From the NCBI GenBank assembly GCA_032158295.1, contig CM063245.1:7488700-7552699 (forward strand): a stretch of DNA of 64,000 bases, written 5' to 3'. The position numbers and the translations under genes are program-made. Of this stretch, positions 1 through 37,431 are shown piece by piece. How positions within the stretch are numbered: the first letter of the stretch is position 1; every line of letters begins with the position of its first letter. Source of the stretch: Pycnopodia helianthoides. Its lineage: Eukaryota > Echinodermata > Asteroidea > Forcipulatida > Asteriidae. The notes beneath the pieces were generated by a model. The model saw only the letters and a list, made by a program, of their open reading frames with translations. It had not been told where the DNA came from and searched no databases.

Positions 1-340
1 CAAGAACAGCAAGTTAAAATCTCAGACATTTTTTCAATCATATAAAATGTAAATTGATTTTATAAATTGACTTTCCAACTAAAATAACTCAATTAAAACA
101 TTTTTATTAGCCCAATTTTGTGTTTGTTTGTGCGGTACATGCACACACTATGCACACAGTTATTCATGTATTGCAGCAGCCTTGTCTGTGTACACGTGCG
201 GCCATTATGTCATGCACTTTGTGCATAGTGCATTGATGATCACCGCGATCGGATATTACGAGCTTCGGATATAACGAGGAAAACGTTATAACGTATTAAC
301 GGGAGTCGACTGTACATTACTTATTTCATATCTGATGCCA
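1..340. other. Intronic or upstream sequence with a pogo-type terminal remnant
   Basis: Non-coding; it lies within an intron of the helicase gene because motif I exons must be further left. 246-312 ends in ...TTAACGGGAGTCGACTG followed by TA. This matches the outward end of the pogo-like element at 6157-7631, so it is a solo or truncated end of the same family. Nothing else recognisable. Confidence 0.5.
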
Positions 341-890
341 AACCTGTTGAATTCAGAGGATCAAGGCAGTATGGATCCTACTCTCACACTAACTGGTTGA
401 ATTCAGAGGATCAAGGCAGTATGGATCTTACTGTCACACTAACTGGTTGAATTCAGAGGCTCAAGGCAGTATGGATCTTACTATCACACTAACTGGTTGA
501 ATTCAGAGGATTAATGCAGTATGGATCCTACATTTACAACAACCGGTTGATGTTGGAGGATTGGGGCAGTATGGATCCTACTCTCACACTAACTGGTTGA
601 ATTCAGAGGATCAAGGCAGTATGGATCTTACTGTCACAATAACTGGTTGAATTCAGAGGATCAAGGCAGTATGGATCCTACATTTACAACAACCGGTTGA
701 TGTTAGAGGATTGGGTCAGTATGGATCCTACTGTCACACTAACTGGTTGAATTCAGAGGATCAAGGCAGTATGGATCCTACATTTACAACAACCGGTTGA
801 TGTTAGAGGATTGGGTCAGTATGGATCCTACATTTACAACAACTGGTTGATGTTAGAGGATTGGTGCAGTAGTGATCTTGCATTCACACT
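341..890. repeat. 50-bp minisatellite, 11 copies
   Basis: Units start at 341, 391, 441, 491, 541, 591, 641, 691, 741, 791 and 841, an exact 50-bp period with no indels. Two sub-types differ over most of the unit: type A has ATTCAGAGGATCAAGGCAGT and a TC(A)CACT end; type B has TGTTAGAGGATTGGGTCAGT and a CATTTACAAC end. Hybrid units are present. Located 280 bp upstream of the motif Ia exon. Confidence 0.95.
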
Positions 891-1166
891 TGGCTAGAAT
901 TTACAAAGGTTTCAACAACATCGCTGTTATTTTATTGTTTGGGGATTAATGCATTTAACTTGAAACTAAAAATGCCAAAGGGCCTAGACTTGGCCTAGCT
1001 TTTTGCGGGCTTTATTTTGGACTCCCTAACAAAGATATTTTGGACTCCCTAACCAAAGATGCCTTGTTTTGTCACTGATAACAAGGTTCAAATCTTGCAC
1101 CTTTTTACAAGAATCTCTCTGAGATTATTGAAATCAATGTTAGTATGTTATTTTTTCTTTTGTTAG

Positions 1167-26709
<25,543 letters not shown>

Positions 26710-28420
26710 TAACATCGTTTTCGTGTGAAACATTCATTTAAATCATCTTTGCTTTTATTCCATTTTAAATAATGGGAATTGTGCTAGGATGGTCAAACGA
26801 TTCTCCAGGAAAAAGAGTTTGGTCCAAATTAGTCGTCTTCTTAATACATTTGAAAAGTTTTTACTTTTTCTGGGTGTGATCAATTTTTTTTAAATTCTGT
26901 TTGGTTGGAACCATTTTAGATCTGAATGAGGGCAAGCCATAAATGTACTTTCTGTTTGTCTTTCTAAATGACATCTTATACCCGTGTCCACTATGAAATT
27001 TCTTTTAAAATAGTAAATTCATCCCCCTCAATTGGCAGATTGTTTTACAGTCAATGCATGGTTTTCAACTGCAAACTTAATCACTTCTCTGCGATGTCAG
27101 TGTTCAGCATAATAAATTCTCTGGCAAAACTTTATTAGCTTTACAGTCAAATATCCTTATTAAGTTCAAAAATTTGTGGTTAAAAGTTTGCCTTTTTATC
27201 AGTATACGGTAAGGGATTGTATTGAAAAAGTTAAAAGTAGATAAAAGTAATCATAATAGACAGTTGTGTTAGCAAGTGAAAGCTCCATGAATATGCTAGT
27301 AAGCAATTAATATGTAATTGTTTTTATGAAGTTCACTATATTTCAGTATTGGTCTAGGTTTTATGTACGCTTTTGTTGTGATTTGTGAAAATCAATCTGG
27401 CTTATGGTCTATACATGCAGTAAGAGTGCACTACTAAATAAGTATTATACGTCACTGAGTTGTGCTCGATGTCTTCCTTTGATTAGGCAATGACATTAAT
27501 GTAAACTGTACCATGGCCAGGGGGGTAACACTTTTCCATGACTATTTCTTTACAATTACAGGTGGGGATCTTATAAATCCACCAGTGGGTACAACAGATA
27601 AAAAGTGGCCCTGCCGTGGTACTTTCTACATGCTTTACTTGTGAGGCTATTGAAGTGCGATGAAGACTGAAGGCTTGAAGTTCCCCTGATGAGTAGCAGA
27701 ATGATTTGATTTAATATTTATGAGCATACTATCGTGACATGAGAGAAGCACTCTGCTGCACGTCCAGACCAAAATTAAGTAGATGTTTTAACCCTTTTAT
27801 TGTAACATATTAAATGACACTGGAAAAGCAAGGGAGCAGAGCATGTTTTTCGTGTACATTAATAGGAGTTTTATTATACCTACAGGTATCCCTTTCAGTG
27901 CACCTGCATCATTTTTCAAATTAAAGTCATAGAGATCAAATTGGTAGGTATATTATCCTGAAAAATGGGTGATACTTTGATCATGCTTGGTGTAGCTTTG
28001 TTAACAAGGCTTGACTTGATTAATCACAATATATTAGATTTCCTTTCAGGGTGTTTTCATTGGAGTTATTTTGTGTATGTGCTTTTTTCAAATGTTGTCA
28101 TTGTTGTTCTGTTTTCTTTTTAATTATATACTGATTTTCTTGTAAAACTAAATTTATTAATAATTTTCAATGTTTTACAGTAAATTATTTCCTTTAAAGT
28201 TATGTTGGCTTCAAACTTTTGAGAGCATATTTTGATATCGAAATGGCAAGTATCATTTCCCACACAAGGTGAAAATTAGTCGTCCTTTTGTGAGGAACCT
28301 CAACTGATAATTTTATGTTTTTCGGAAGATGACATCTTTAAAGCAAAAAATCTTGTCCATGCAAAAAGAAATTTGCCCAAAATGTTGCCCTGTGCTTACG
28401 AATTACATTTTTGAAAAACC
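26710..28420 (+). other. Probable 3' UTR and downstream flank of the helicase gene
   Basis: Starts at the helicase stop and is free of recognisable repeats for 1.7 kb, unlike the surrounding DNA, as expected for a long 3' UTR. AATAAA at 27111-27116 is the first good polyadenylation signal; others follow, so the true end is not fixed. Confidence 0.55.
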
Positions 28421-28771
28421 AGGGCCCAATTTCATAACTCTGCATTAGCAGACAGTTTGCTTTGAACAAATTGTTGACAATTAAAAATAATGTATATGGG
28501 AAACCGGGCGCCGATAGTATGTGTAATATGGCATTTTGGCTGGTAGCCTTATACTGGTAAGCAAGTTTGTTTTGTGTTGATATACTTTTTGTGCTTAAGC
28601 CGCTCTATGGAAGTGGGCAAGGGCTCAATTTTACAAAGCACTAAGATTTATCTTAAGATGAGTTGTCAGTACTACCATAGTGATCTGTATTGTGACATCA
28701 CATTTGGCCTAGCAATTACGATTGATTGGCACTTGAGATCAGTCTTAGGTCTTTGTGAAATGGACCCCAGG
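28420..28771. mobile_element. Element with CAGGGCCCAATTTCATAA ends
   Basis: Left CAGGGCCCAATTTCATAACT and right GTGAAATGGACCCCAGG are degenerate inverted repeats. Related ends occur at 57242-57388 and as a scrap at 9815-9855. Non-coding. Confidence 0.65.
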
Positions 28772-29995
28772 TCTGAAGGAAAGGTTTGTATGAAGAGGTT
28801 TTAAATTTATTGGTTGTTTAAGCCCATTTTGCAAGAAGTGAATCTGCCAGACAAAAAAAATATGTTAAGAATGAATCACCTACTCAACCAATGTGCACTT
28901 CTTAGAAAATATGTCAACCTATTTACCTTTTCCAAAATGATTTAAACCCTAAACTGAAAACGCACAAACTAAAATCAAAGGTAATGTGAGCTCATTATCT
29001 TTGCATGTTGGTCTGCGAACACATTGAGGTATATAACATATTTGCAGCAAATGTGTAAATCTTAAGACAATGGTTTAGTAATTTCATGTGTTGGGAACAA
29101 CAAAAATACGGTTTTAAAATCACTGTTCATTGGTGTAGAGTAGACACTAATGCCAATTGTTAGAATAAATTTGTCTGGTCAAGTGCTTTAAAATTTGCAT
29201 TAAATATTACATACACAAAACAGAGAACTGATACTTAGAATTATGATTTTGTGTATGTGTCAATGGGTGAATAATCAATTGGCTAGAGACACGATGCATC
29301 AAAACAGTTTGCAGTGGTTATATTTGATTGAAGGAATACATGGTTGGTTTGGGTGCTAGGGTTGAAAGGCTGGACTCTCAACCCCTTGGACTGTATGTGC
29401 TTATTTTAATATGGCAATGAACATTTCTGAAGAATGAAAATTGTCGTGGGCATTTTTTTATCATTTCAAACAAAAATATAATTCTGGACAATTGGTACTG
29501 GTTATTAAGTGCTTAAAAACAAACCTTTCAAACTAACTTGTAAACAAAAAGTGTATTTATTTATTTTTACAACTTAATTTCATCAATACCAACAGTCCTT
29601 AAAAAAGTTGTAATAAATGAGAAACAAAACCCTCAAAAATGTAAAGCAAAACTTTTTAATTACCCAGTAAAAGTAGTTGGGCCAAATGTGACATGGGTTT
29701 TCCATGTCAGCAACACTTTTCATTGTCTCCAAATAATTAAGAGGCTTGTTGAATGCATTCCAGATATACAGTAGGTTTAAAATTGTAAAATCTTTTAAAA
29801 TCAGTGAAGTTTTTTCCAGTTATGTGCAGATTCTGCCTCACTTGTGTAGTATGTATTTTTATTTAAAAGTAAAACAAGCTTTCACATTAATTGCCAAGAA
29901 AGTAAACTTTTAGTGAATTTTCTTTTCTTAATATTTGAAAACATGGCAGTGGAATGACAAATAAATGACAATAATTCACAACTAAGTACCAAAGG
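28772..29995. other. AT-rich stretch, nothing recognised
   Basis: No repeat match within the window, no credible exon and no RNA gene seen. Confidence 0.6.
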
Positions 29996-30029
29996 TTGCT
30001 ACTGTGGTGTTTTTTTTTAATTAATTTAT

Positions 30030-30548
30030 ATCAATATTGTTATAAACTAGACATGATTGCATTTGTGCACAAATGCCAAGCTGTTTCGCCAATAACTTTT
30101 TCAAATTACTCAAGTAAATTTGAAAGTCTTTTTGTATTCAAAGCAGATATGACGTATCGAGCCTGTTTAAAAAAAGAATTTCGATTATACAGTGATCGTT
30201 TAGCAATTTACGACTTAAAGGTGCAAAAAATCATAAACAATCATGAGATGACGTCATCATGACGTCATTTCAAAATTTACAAGAACTTGCCAATATCTAA
30301 CAACCTACCAAGTTTCAACATGATTGTACTAATACATCGGGAGATACATGACTTCGAAAAAGGCACCTTTAATGCCGCGTCACGTGACCCACGATGACGT
30401 CATGATGGCTGCCTGACGGTCAACATGTGTAAATTTTGAAGCAATTATACAAAACTTCCCCACACACATCTTCAAAAAGTCCATTTTGAACAGTTTTCAA
30501 CCTGCAGCTAGAGGGCGCTCGTGTGTATCATGACGTCATCGGTATTTT
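30030..30548. repeat. CRE-rich dispersed repeat (left of LINE insertion)
   Basis: Matches 48810-49112 and 46800-47150: GCATTTGTGCACAAATGCC, CAATATCTAACAACCTACCA, AATGCCGCGTCACGTGACCC, CAGTTTTCAACCTGCAGCTA, GAGGGCGCTCG. It carries palindromic TGACGTCA sites (for example 30253-30274, 30391 and 30529). The last 106 bp are duplicated on the far side of the LINE at 31189-31294. Confidence 0.8.
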
Positions 30549-31188
30549 GTTTTTAAAAATTTGTATTATTAAAAAATACAATTAGAAATTACAATAAGTG
30601 TAAATAAATAAATTAATTAAACAAATAAATTAAAATGAATAAATAAATAAAATACAAGCTGGCATATAATATGCTATATTCAAATCTTTAAAACAATAAT
30701 AATTAATAAAAATAATATGCAGTGAAAGAGTTTGTTGAGCTGGAGAAATTTGATTTTTCAAAACAGGAAGTCAGGATAAAAATATCTTGGGAGGAAAACT
30801 CTAGAAAGCATGAGAGATGGGGTCTAGACTGAACAGATGATCACGTAAAGAATTGATCGCAAAGAACATCGGTGGAAAGTGAATTAAAAAACCTGGGAAA
30901 GAGTGTGAACAAAGAAAATTTGTACTGATGTTTGAAGAGGAGGGTGTGTGTTTTCTTAGTGTTGGCCTGTGGGAGAAAATGTGAAGAAACAGAAATGTGA
31001 TTGTAGAGACATTTAATGACAAAGGAAGCACTGAGGTATACAAGTCTGTTGTTGTAGGGGGAGGCAAGTGAAGTTTGGACAGGCGTTGTTCATACTAGGA
31101 TAGAGAAATAGCAACATTGTAATGGAAGCAAGATTTAGTGAAGCGACGTTGAATTGCCTTAAGGCATTGGATGTGGTTCTTTTGGTGT
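30549..31188 (-). mobile_element. 5'-truncated LINE copy (3' UTR), minus strand
   Basis: About 95% or more identical over 600 bp to 33586-34205, which is the 3' part of the longer LINE at 33.6-36.3 kb. The 3' end is AT-rich with AAATAAAT repeats. It ends abruptly at 31188, where the longer copy continues into RT sequence, the usual 5' truncation. The 88-codon minus frame (30801-31067) is shared by both copies but is not a known domain. Confidence 0.85.
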
Positions 31189-31450
31189 AATTATACAAAA
31201 TTTACCCACACACATCTTCAAAAAGTCCATTTTGAACAGTTTTCAACCTGCAGCTATAGGGCGCTCGTGTGTATCATGACGTCATCGGTATTTTTTTTTA
31301 AAATGCACACCCTTACAGACACTCACATCGTTGAAAGCATGTTCATAACATTTAGCACTTTTGAATTACAAGGCACTTCCGGTTTCGACCGGAAGTAGAG
31401 GTTATGTGAGGTCACGCACACTGAATAAAACGAAGACCTTATTTATCCTT
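31189..31450. repeat. CRE-rich dispersed repeat (right of LINE insertion)
   Basis: 31189-31294 repeats 30443-30548 with few differences, then continues with ACTTCCGGTTTCGACCGGAAGT (split hairpin) as in the 47.2 kb copy. Confidence 0.8.
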
Positions 31451-31747
31451 ATACAACCCCGCAAACAGAAACCTACAGTCTCTTGTGGCTGATTTGATAC
31501 GGATTTTCAAATATTTAAAATAGAATCCTTTAAGATGACGTCGCGTGACAGGTGATGACATCATCATGACATAAATGCTTGAGGGGCCTTATTGCACCAA
31601 TTCCTTTCATCACTGAAAGTTCCATTGCAGTTGCTCTTTAGGAACTATGCAAAAGGCTGCTTAGAATGAATCGTGCGTTATTTCAATGACTTCCGGTTTA
31701 CTGAAACAGACACAAAATAATAATAAAATAATAATACAAAAACTTTA

Positions 31748-31787
31748 ACAAAAACAAGAGCTGTTCCGCTGCGCTGCGAAACAGCTA
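31748..31787. other. Helitron-like terminal hairpin
   Basis: AGCTGTTCCGCTGCG/CGAAACAGCT hairpin after AACAAAAACAAG, ending GCTAA. Same layout as the hairpins at 47572-47698 and 63150-63188. CTAA just after a stem suggests a Helitron 3' end, by inference only. Confidence 0.4.
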
Positions 31788-32024
31788 ATAATTGTTGGTT
31801 GAACAAAGAAAAAATTGAAGATAGCGGCACTTGACCCTGTGACCTCCGGATTAATGTGCAGGCACTATACTAACTGAGCTATTAAGCCCTATGTTGGTGG
31901 TTTTCTTATTTTGTCAATCTGTGTTCCGGGGTGTCAGAAGTTTTTCAGCCTGTAACTGCTGTATAGTCAGGGATCACACTCAAGTTTAGGATACAACCTG
32001 GGAAGCGGCAGCAGAGGGATCACC
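31788..32024 (-). mobile_element. tRNA-derived SINE, minus strand, interrupted by a TTAA element
   Basis: Reverse complement reads GGGCTTAATAGCTCAGTTAG (A box region) and, about 30 nt on, GGAGGTCACAGGGTCAAGTG (B box region), a tRNA-like head. The same sequence with an intact site is at 63640-63875. Its 3' flank GCAGAGGGATCACC is split at TTAA by the next feature. Confidence 0.7.
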
Positions 32025-32028
32025 TTAA

Positions 32029-32826
32029 AGGAACACGTTGCCTTCGGGTTGGGCGCTGTTGGGCGATAACAAGCGTTTGATGTATAATGAGCACGGTCGG
32101 AAAGATGTTTAAAAAAGTAGAATATAATGATCCACACAAACGTGCCTTAGAAATGCTTCGCTTTTGATAACTTTCGCGAAACAAAACGCTCCGCCATTTA
32201 TGAGAGTCAAGATTTTGACTCGCATAAATGGCGGACAAATTCTATTAGTCTTATTTCCAGTCGCAGCTGTTGAACTACGACTGAGCAATTATTTTATTAA
32301 AAACGTTACGATAACCATCTGTTTATTGTATTCCAATAAATATCCTGTTAATAAATGAATGAAAAAAGAAAGAAGAAAAAAAAAACGTTAAATAATTAAG
32401 TAGCAAGTCCCCACGTCTCGGTCCGTCCGGGCGTCCAGGGACGTACCAGCAGCAGCAAAACCCCGCGGTCATACTACCCATAGACCTCCCCCTGCATGAT
32501 GCAGTACAGTAGACGACGCGAAGACAGGGTTCTCGTACAATGTATAATTTTAGCGGGGCCAACCTAGTAACACCTATGCTTTGTGTGGTGTAAGAAGGTC
32601 TGGTACCCGTTACTGTTATTGCATCGACGATCGTATTGACGGCTTGAAAAACGTATACATTTCGCGGGACATGTCTCGGGGGTCAGAGGTCAATGTTTTT
32701 TTTTTTAATTACCATTCACTAATTATAACACATTAAAGGTGTTTTATTGGAAGAACAACTCTTAATAAGTATAAGGAACACCTCCAAACAGTAAAATTTC
32801 ATGAGATTTGAAGGCAACGTGTTCCT
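32029..32826. mobile_element. TTAA-flanked element, AAGGAACACGTTGCC family, complete
   Basis: TTAA at 32025-32028 and 32827-32830. Ends AAGGAACACGTTGCCTTCGG and AAGGCAACGTGTTCCT are inverted. The interior contains the hairpin CCGCCATTTATG...CATAAATGGCGG around 32190-32235. A paralogous unoccupied site at 63860 confirms the insertion point. No transposase, so a piggyBac-like MITE by its ends. Confidence 0.9.
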
Positions 32827-32830
32827 TTAA

Positions 32831-33315
32831 GGGGATGCAACTTTGTTCAAATATCAAGTAAAAACCACAGAGGAAACTGACTAGGTAAATTTCTTTAAAA
32901 TGGTGGGTTGAACAGAGAGAAACTGACTTGAGCGTGAACCTGCGACCTTTTATTTAAGACAATCTTTTAAAAAGTTGTCAAGGAAGTTTGTCTTATCCTT
33001 TGGTTTAATATTCTTTTGCAGCGGATTATAATGAATATTTATAAAAGCAGTAAACTATAAAACTTTCTATATCATTTCAATCGATCACAGTTGGTCAAAC
33101 AGTTACAATATGCGTAAGGGCTGTAATGGAACTACTTGTCGTTTCCCCACAGATTTCTCATCTTTCAAGAATGTTTTTCATGGAGGAAGGGGGAAGAAAA
33201 CAGATAGTTCCCAAATCGACAGATTTTGTTAAAAAGTGAACCTACTTGTGTGTACATGTGTGTATATCTGTAGGGGTTAACTGCTGGTTTGACATGTGTT
33301 TACATGAGCTAAAAC
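32831..33315. other. Repeat flank and unassigned AT-rich sequence
   Basis: 32920-32960 contains a second trace of the SINE (GAACCTGCGACCTTTTA). Nothing else is recognised. Confidence 0.5.
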
Positions 33316-33585
33316 ATTAGATATATTTATATTTATATTTATTTCATTTTCCAGGATAATACAAACGGTGAACTATAGACAAAACAATTACATGTACAAT
33401 ACAAATAACACTGAGTAGTAAACATAACAGAAAACAACACCCCAAAAGCTCCCGCAGGATTACCCAAAAGAAACAAGTTTCTGTCGATGGGGCTCTCCAA
33501 ACTAATAGGATAACAGTGATTATTACATTTAGGATAAAATTCATTAAATAAAATATTTATAAAATTTAGCAGTTATTCAAAATAT
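33316..33585 (-). mobile_element. LINE 3'-end-like segment
   Basis: On the minus strand it ends ATCCTGGAAAATGAAATAAATATAAATAT-type AT-rich tandem tail, a common 3' terminus of CR1/L2-like LINEs. It lies next to the larger LINE and its relation to it is unclear. Confidence 0.45.
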
Positions 33586-36300
33586 TATTAAAAAATACAA
33601 TTAAAAATTACAATAAGTGTAAATAAATAAATAAATTAAACAAATAAATTAAAATGAATAAATAATAAAATACAAGCTGGCATATAATATGCTATATTCA
33701 AATCTTTAAAACAATAATAATTAATAAAAATAATATGCAGTGAAAGAGAGTTTGTTGAGCTGGAGAAATTTGATTTTTCAAAACAGGAAGTCAGGATAAA
33801 AATATCTTGGGAGGGAAAACTCTAGAAAGCATGAGAGATGGGGTCTAGACTGAACAGATGATCACGTAAAGAATTGATCGTAAAGAACATCGGTGGAAAG
33901 TGAATTAAAAAACCTGGGAAAGAGTGTGAACAAAGAAAATTTGCACTGATGTTTGAAGAGGAGGGTGTGTGTTTTCTTAGTGTTGGCCTGTGGGAGAAAA
34001 TGTGAAGAAACAGAAATGTGATTGTAGAGACATTTAATGACAAAGGAAGCACTGAGGTATACAAGTCTGTTGTTGTAGGGGGAGGCAAGTGAAGTTTGGA
34101 CAGGCGTTGTTCATACTAGGATAGAGAAATAGCAACATTGTAATGGAAGCAAGATTTAGTGAAGCGACGTTGAATTGCCTTAAGGCATTGGATGTGGTTC
34201 TGTTGGTGTGGTAGCCAGAGAGAGAACTTCAGCGTTTTTTTTTTATTTCACAGTGCGTTGTATGAAGCCAGCAAGTCTAGAACACTTGGCACAAACAGAA
34301 TTTACATGTTTGGTCCAGCTTAGGTCGTTCGAAAGAATAACACCAAGATATTTGTAAGATGTGACAACATCAAGAGGTTCATAAGAATCTGCAAACAAGT
34401 AAGGGGTTAGCAATTGCTTCCTGGAGCGGGTGACATGCATAACTTTGCACTTGGTGGAGTTCGGTTGCATCTGAGTATCAGAACACCATTTGGAAATAGA
34501 GTTGAGGTCATTCTGCAAAATGGGACTGTCATCATTACATCTAATAGTCCTATACAAAGTGGTGTCATCGGCATATTGAGGAAGAGAAGATTGAACATGG
34601 TTCGGTAAGTCAGCTGTGAAGAAATTAAATAATATAGGACCAAGGACTGAGCCTTGGGGAACTCCTGAAGTTACTGGTATCCAGTCAGATCTAGCGCCCG
34701 AAAAGATGACTCGCTGTTCTCTGTTGGAAAGAAAATTACTGATCCATATTGGTGTAACTTATGAAGGAGGATAAAATGGTCGCACTTGAAAGGCTTTTGA
34801 CCAGTCAAGAAAGATTGCATCAATTCGAGGAGGATTGGAAACATCAAGAGCTCGGGACCAAGTTTCAAAGAGGGAGGTTAATAATATGCCTCGAAATTGA
34901 GTGGTTTTCCTTTTACATCGTGAACTAACACAGTAGGCCATTTTATGGAGTCAAACTTTTGACTCCACAAAAAGGCCGACCGTGTTAGTTCGCAAAGTTC
35001 AAGGAAAACCACGCAATGTCGAGGCATATTTGTGCGGATCATTGTACATGTATTCTACTTTTAAAACATCTTTCTAACCATATGCATTTTATAACAAACG
35101 GTTACAAACGCTTGTTAAAGACCAACTCGACCGATCCAAGGCAACGTGTACCTTTAACTGAGTAGCACAGGAACGTCTGGGTTAAAATCCAGGTTGGGAG
35201 TCGGGGATGATATAATGCTGAGAAGAATGGTCAAGTACATGTAGTTTCTTGCTTATAAAACCTTCAAGCATTTTACAAGGAACAGAAAAGTGAAATAGGT
35301 CTATAATTACTAATGTGAGATTTATTGCCATGTTTAAACAAAGGAACAACATTCGCCTGTTTCCAGGTGTGGGGAACTACACCTGTTGAAAGACTAAGAC
35401 TTAGTTAATGTTGGAACAATTGAAATGCCGGCTAGTTTCAAAATTTTTAGAGAAATGCCATCCAGGCCAGGGGGTTTGGATGGATTAAGTTTATCGACAG
35501 CCTTCATTACATCTGCTTGAGAAATATGAAAATTATGGAGAGGGCTTATACCAGGATGGGCAGCGCAGGATTCGAAGTCTGGAAGATTGCTGTGGAGAAA
35601 AGTTACTTTGGAAATTCACGTTGAAAGCATTAGCAATTGTACTTGGATCACAGACGGTTTGGTTGTTGCAATTAAAAGTTGAATTTGATTGGTTCTTCCT
35701 CTTACTGTTAACAAAAGACCAAAAACGCTTGGGGTTGTCTTCACAATCTAGAGCTAAACTATGAACATAACCATTATACGAATTCTTTGTCAATCGATTA
35801 ACCAGCGATCGTAATTCTTTGTATTTGTCCCATAAGTTAGCATTGTTTTTGTTCTTCACAGCACGTCTCTCGCCGCTTTGACTATGTCACTTGTAATCCA
35901 TGGGGACCGGCGGTGTCCTTTGGAGGTGGCGATGGGGACAACATCCTTCACTGCAGCATGGACAAGTGATGTGAAATTGTCCCATGTCTCGTCTTTGTCA
36001 TCTTCAAAGAACGGCTGCCATGGAATACATTGTAGGGTCATCTGAAAATCATGTGTGCGACCTTGTGGAACTGGTGAAAGGTACGGCGGAGAAACTGGTA
36101 TTTGGATGTTGTTGAAATCTGGAAGTGAACAGAGTCATGGTCACTGTTGCCCAGACCAGGTTCTTTGTGGATATTCCGAGTCCAGCTCGGGTCATTACAG
36201 AAAATGAGGTCCATCATGGTATCGTCACCATGTGGATTTCGTCTTGTAGGGAAGAAAACCAGCAAGAAATCTAAAATGAATTTCACAAAATAACTCTTCA
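33586..36300 (-). pseudogene. LINE (CR1/L2/Jockey group) with endonuclease and RT remnants
   Basis: Read from 36300 down: DDTMMDLIFCNDPSW and GNSDHDSVHFQI (end of the AP endonuclease), NLWDKYKELRSLVNRLTKNS and DNPKRFWSFVNSKRKNQS (linker), HISNYRPISL, DAIFLDWSKAF (RT motif A), KCDHFILLHKL, SGVPQGSVLGPILF, YADDTTLYR (catalytic motif C), then WCSDTQMQPNSTKCKVMH and YLGVILSNDLSWTKH. Frames shift several times and a TTAA element interrupts it at 34882-35153, so it is dead. The 5' end is lost near 36300. The 3' UTR is shared with 30549-31188. Confidence 0.88.
34882..35153. mobile_element. TTAA element inside the LINE, foldback form
   Basis: TTAA at 34878-34881 and 35154-35157. The right end GGCAACGTGTACCTTTAA belongs to the AAGGAACACGTTGCC family; the left terminus is replaced by a long hairpin (arms about 34892-34955 and 34965-35032, with GCCTCGA...TCGAGGC at the outside). 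Its insertion separates NYRPISL from motif A of the RT. Confidence 0.75.
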
Positions 36301-37171
36301 CTGAAATTGATGGTTTTTGTGAAATGCTCATAAGTATTAATCTATGTTTTCTGCAAAGACTCCTTGAGATATGCACTTTTTTGACACATATGTATCTGGA
36401 GGCATATTTGTGTATGTGTTTGAAAAGCAACATTTGACAAGTTGATGGATAAGTAAATAAATCCATGAAAAAGAGTTGGAATAATGAAAACAAGATGGAA
36501 GGTGTGAAGTGGCAAATGTTCAATGTCTTAATTAAGACTCGATGTGATGTTTGGCAAAAGATACTGTGAAGAATGCCCTATGTGTCCTTGAAAATTAGTC
36601 ATGCATGTGTCTACTGTAAAAGGTGAACAGTGCTAAGGTTAGAGTAATATGAAATACTGTTCAAACACTCTTCGTTTTTTTTTAGGTCATCAAAAATATT
36701 GATTTAAGTTTTTAAATTGTACTGTTTTGTATCAATTCCAAATAGGGAAAAAATGCTTGTTCACCTCAGTCCAAGCACGTCTGTAGTCGGTTTAAACTGG
36801 TTCGTAACTAGTTCAACTTCGTTCGAAGTACAGCAATTCAGTTCGTAGTACGTCCATCTCGTTTTAAAGATCTACTTCAACGGCACTAAGATAATTTAAA
36901 CTTTGGCGAAATCCAATCAATTTGTGTTTCATGATTACGTATATATTAAGGAAAATACTTAGCGGTAGTTGCGTAATTAAAAAAAAAGGTCATTTAGGCC
37001 AGCGTTCAGCAGCTCCTCATACCGAGTTTTTGGAAACAGCCTGTCACGTGATGAAAATATACCATAGACTCTGATGACGTACATGAATGGAGACGGCTTG
37101 TTTACCCCCCGCGCAGCGAAGTGTATTTATTGTACGCGTCTATAGCTACTCACACAGTAAACGAGGACAAA
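36300..37171. other. Upstream flank of the P2X7-domain gene
   Basis: No repeat recognised. GTTCGTAACTAGTTCAACTTCGTTCG-like short repeats occur at 36795-36860. The last 150 bp, with CACGTGAT and TGATGACGTA, would be the promoter/5' UTR if the gene is or was expressed. Confidence 0.4.
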
Positions 37172-37431
37172 ATGTCAGACATTAGCGGATCGTGGGAGGA
37201 ACACAGTGTGGACGAAGAAGAATTAGGAAATACAGTTGATAGTATTGATAGTGAGGATAGCTCTGACGGTGGAGGGAGCTCTTCCGAAGACGAAGAGGGC
37301 GTTGATGAAGCTGGGGGAGTGCTTGACGAGGAAGTGCGAGGTGCCAAACCATACAGGTTTGAGCCACTGGCCGCCGATGGTCGTGAACGTGCGAATCCTG
37401 ATGCAGGAGGTCGACTAAACAATACTGAATG
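37172..37431 (+). pseudogene. P2X7-intracellular-domain protein, exon 1
   Basis: ATG at 37172 (the frame is open further upstream but only from GTG). Encodes MSDISGSWEEHSVDEEELGN and a long acidic/Ser-rich stretch, then KPYRFEPLA...GRLNNTEW, where the final Trp codon is split by the intron (TG|GTGAGT). An acidic N-terminus followed by PY.FEP and a TEWC start of the Cys cluster is the usual layout of invertebrate proteins carrying the zinc-binding P2X7 intracellular (ballast-like) domain without the channel. Confidence 0.75.

Noticed and set aside
30801..31067. 88-codon minus-strand frame repeated at 33822-34088 as a conserved small protein
   Set aside because: Its duplication is explained by two copies of the same LINE 3' region. 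It lies downstream of the RT and has no recognisable domain.
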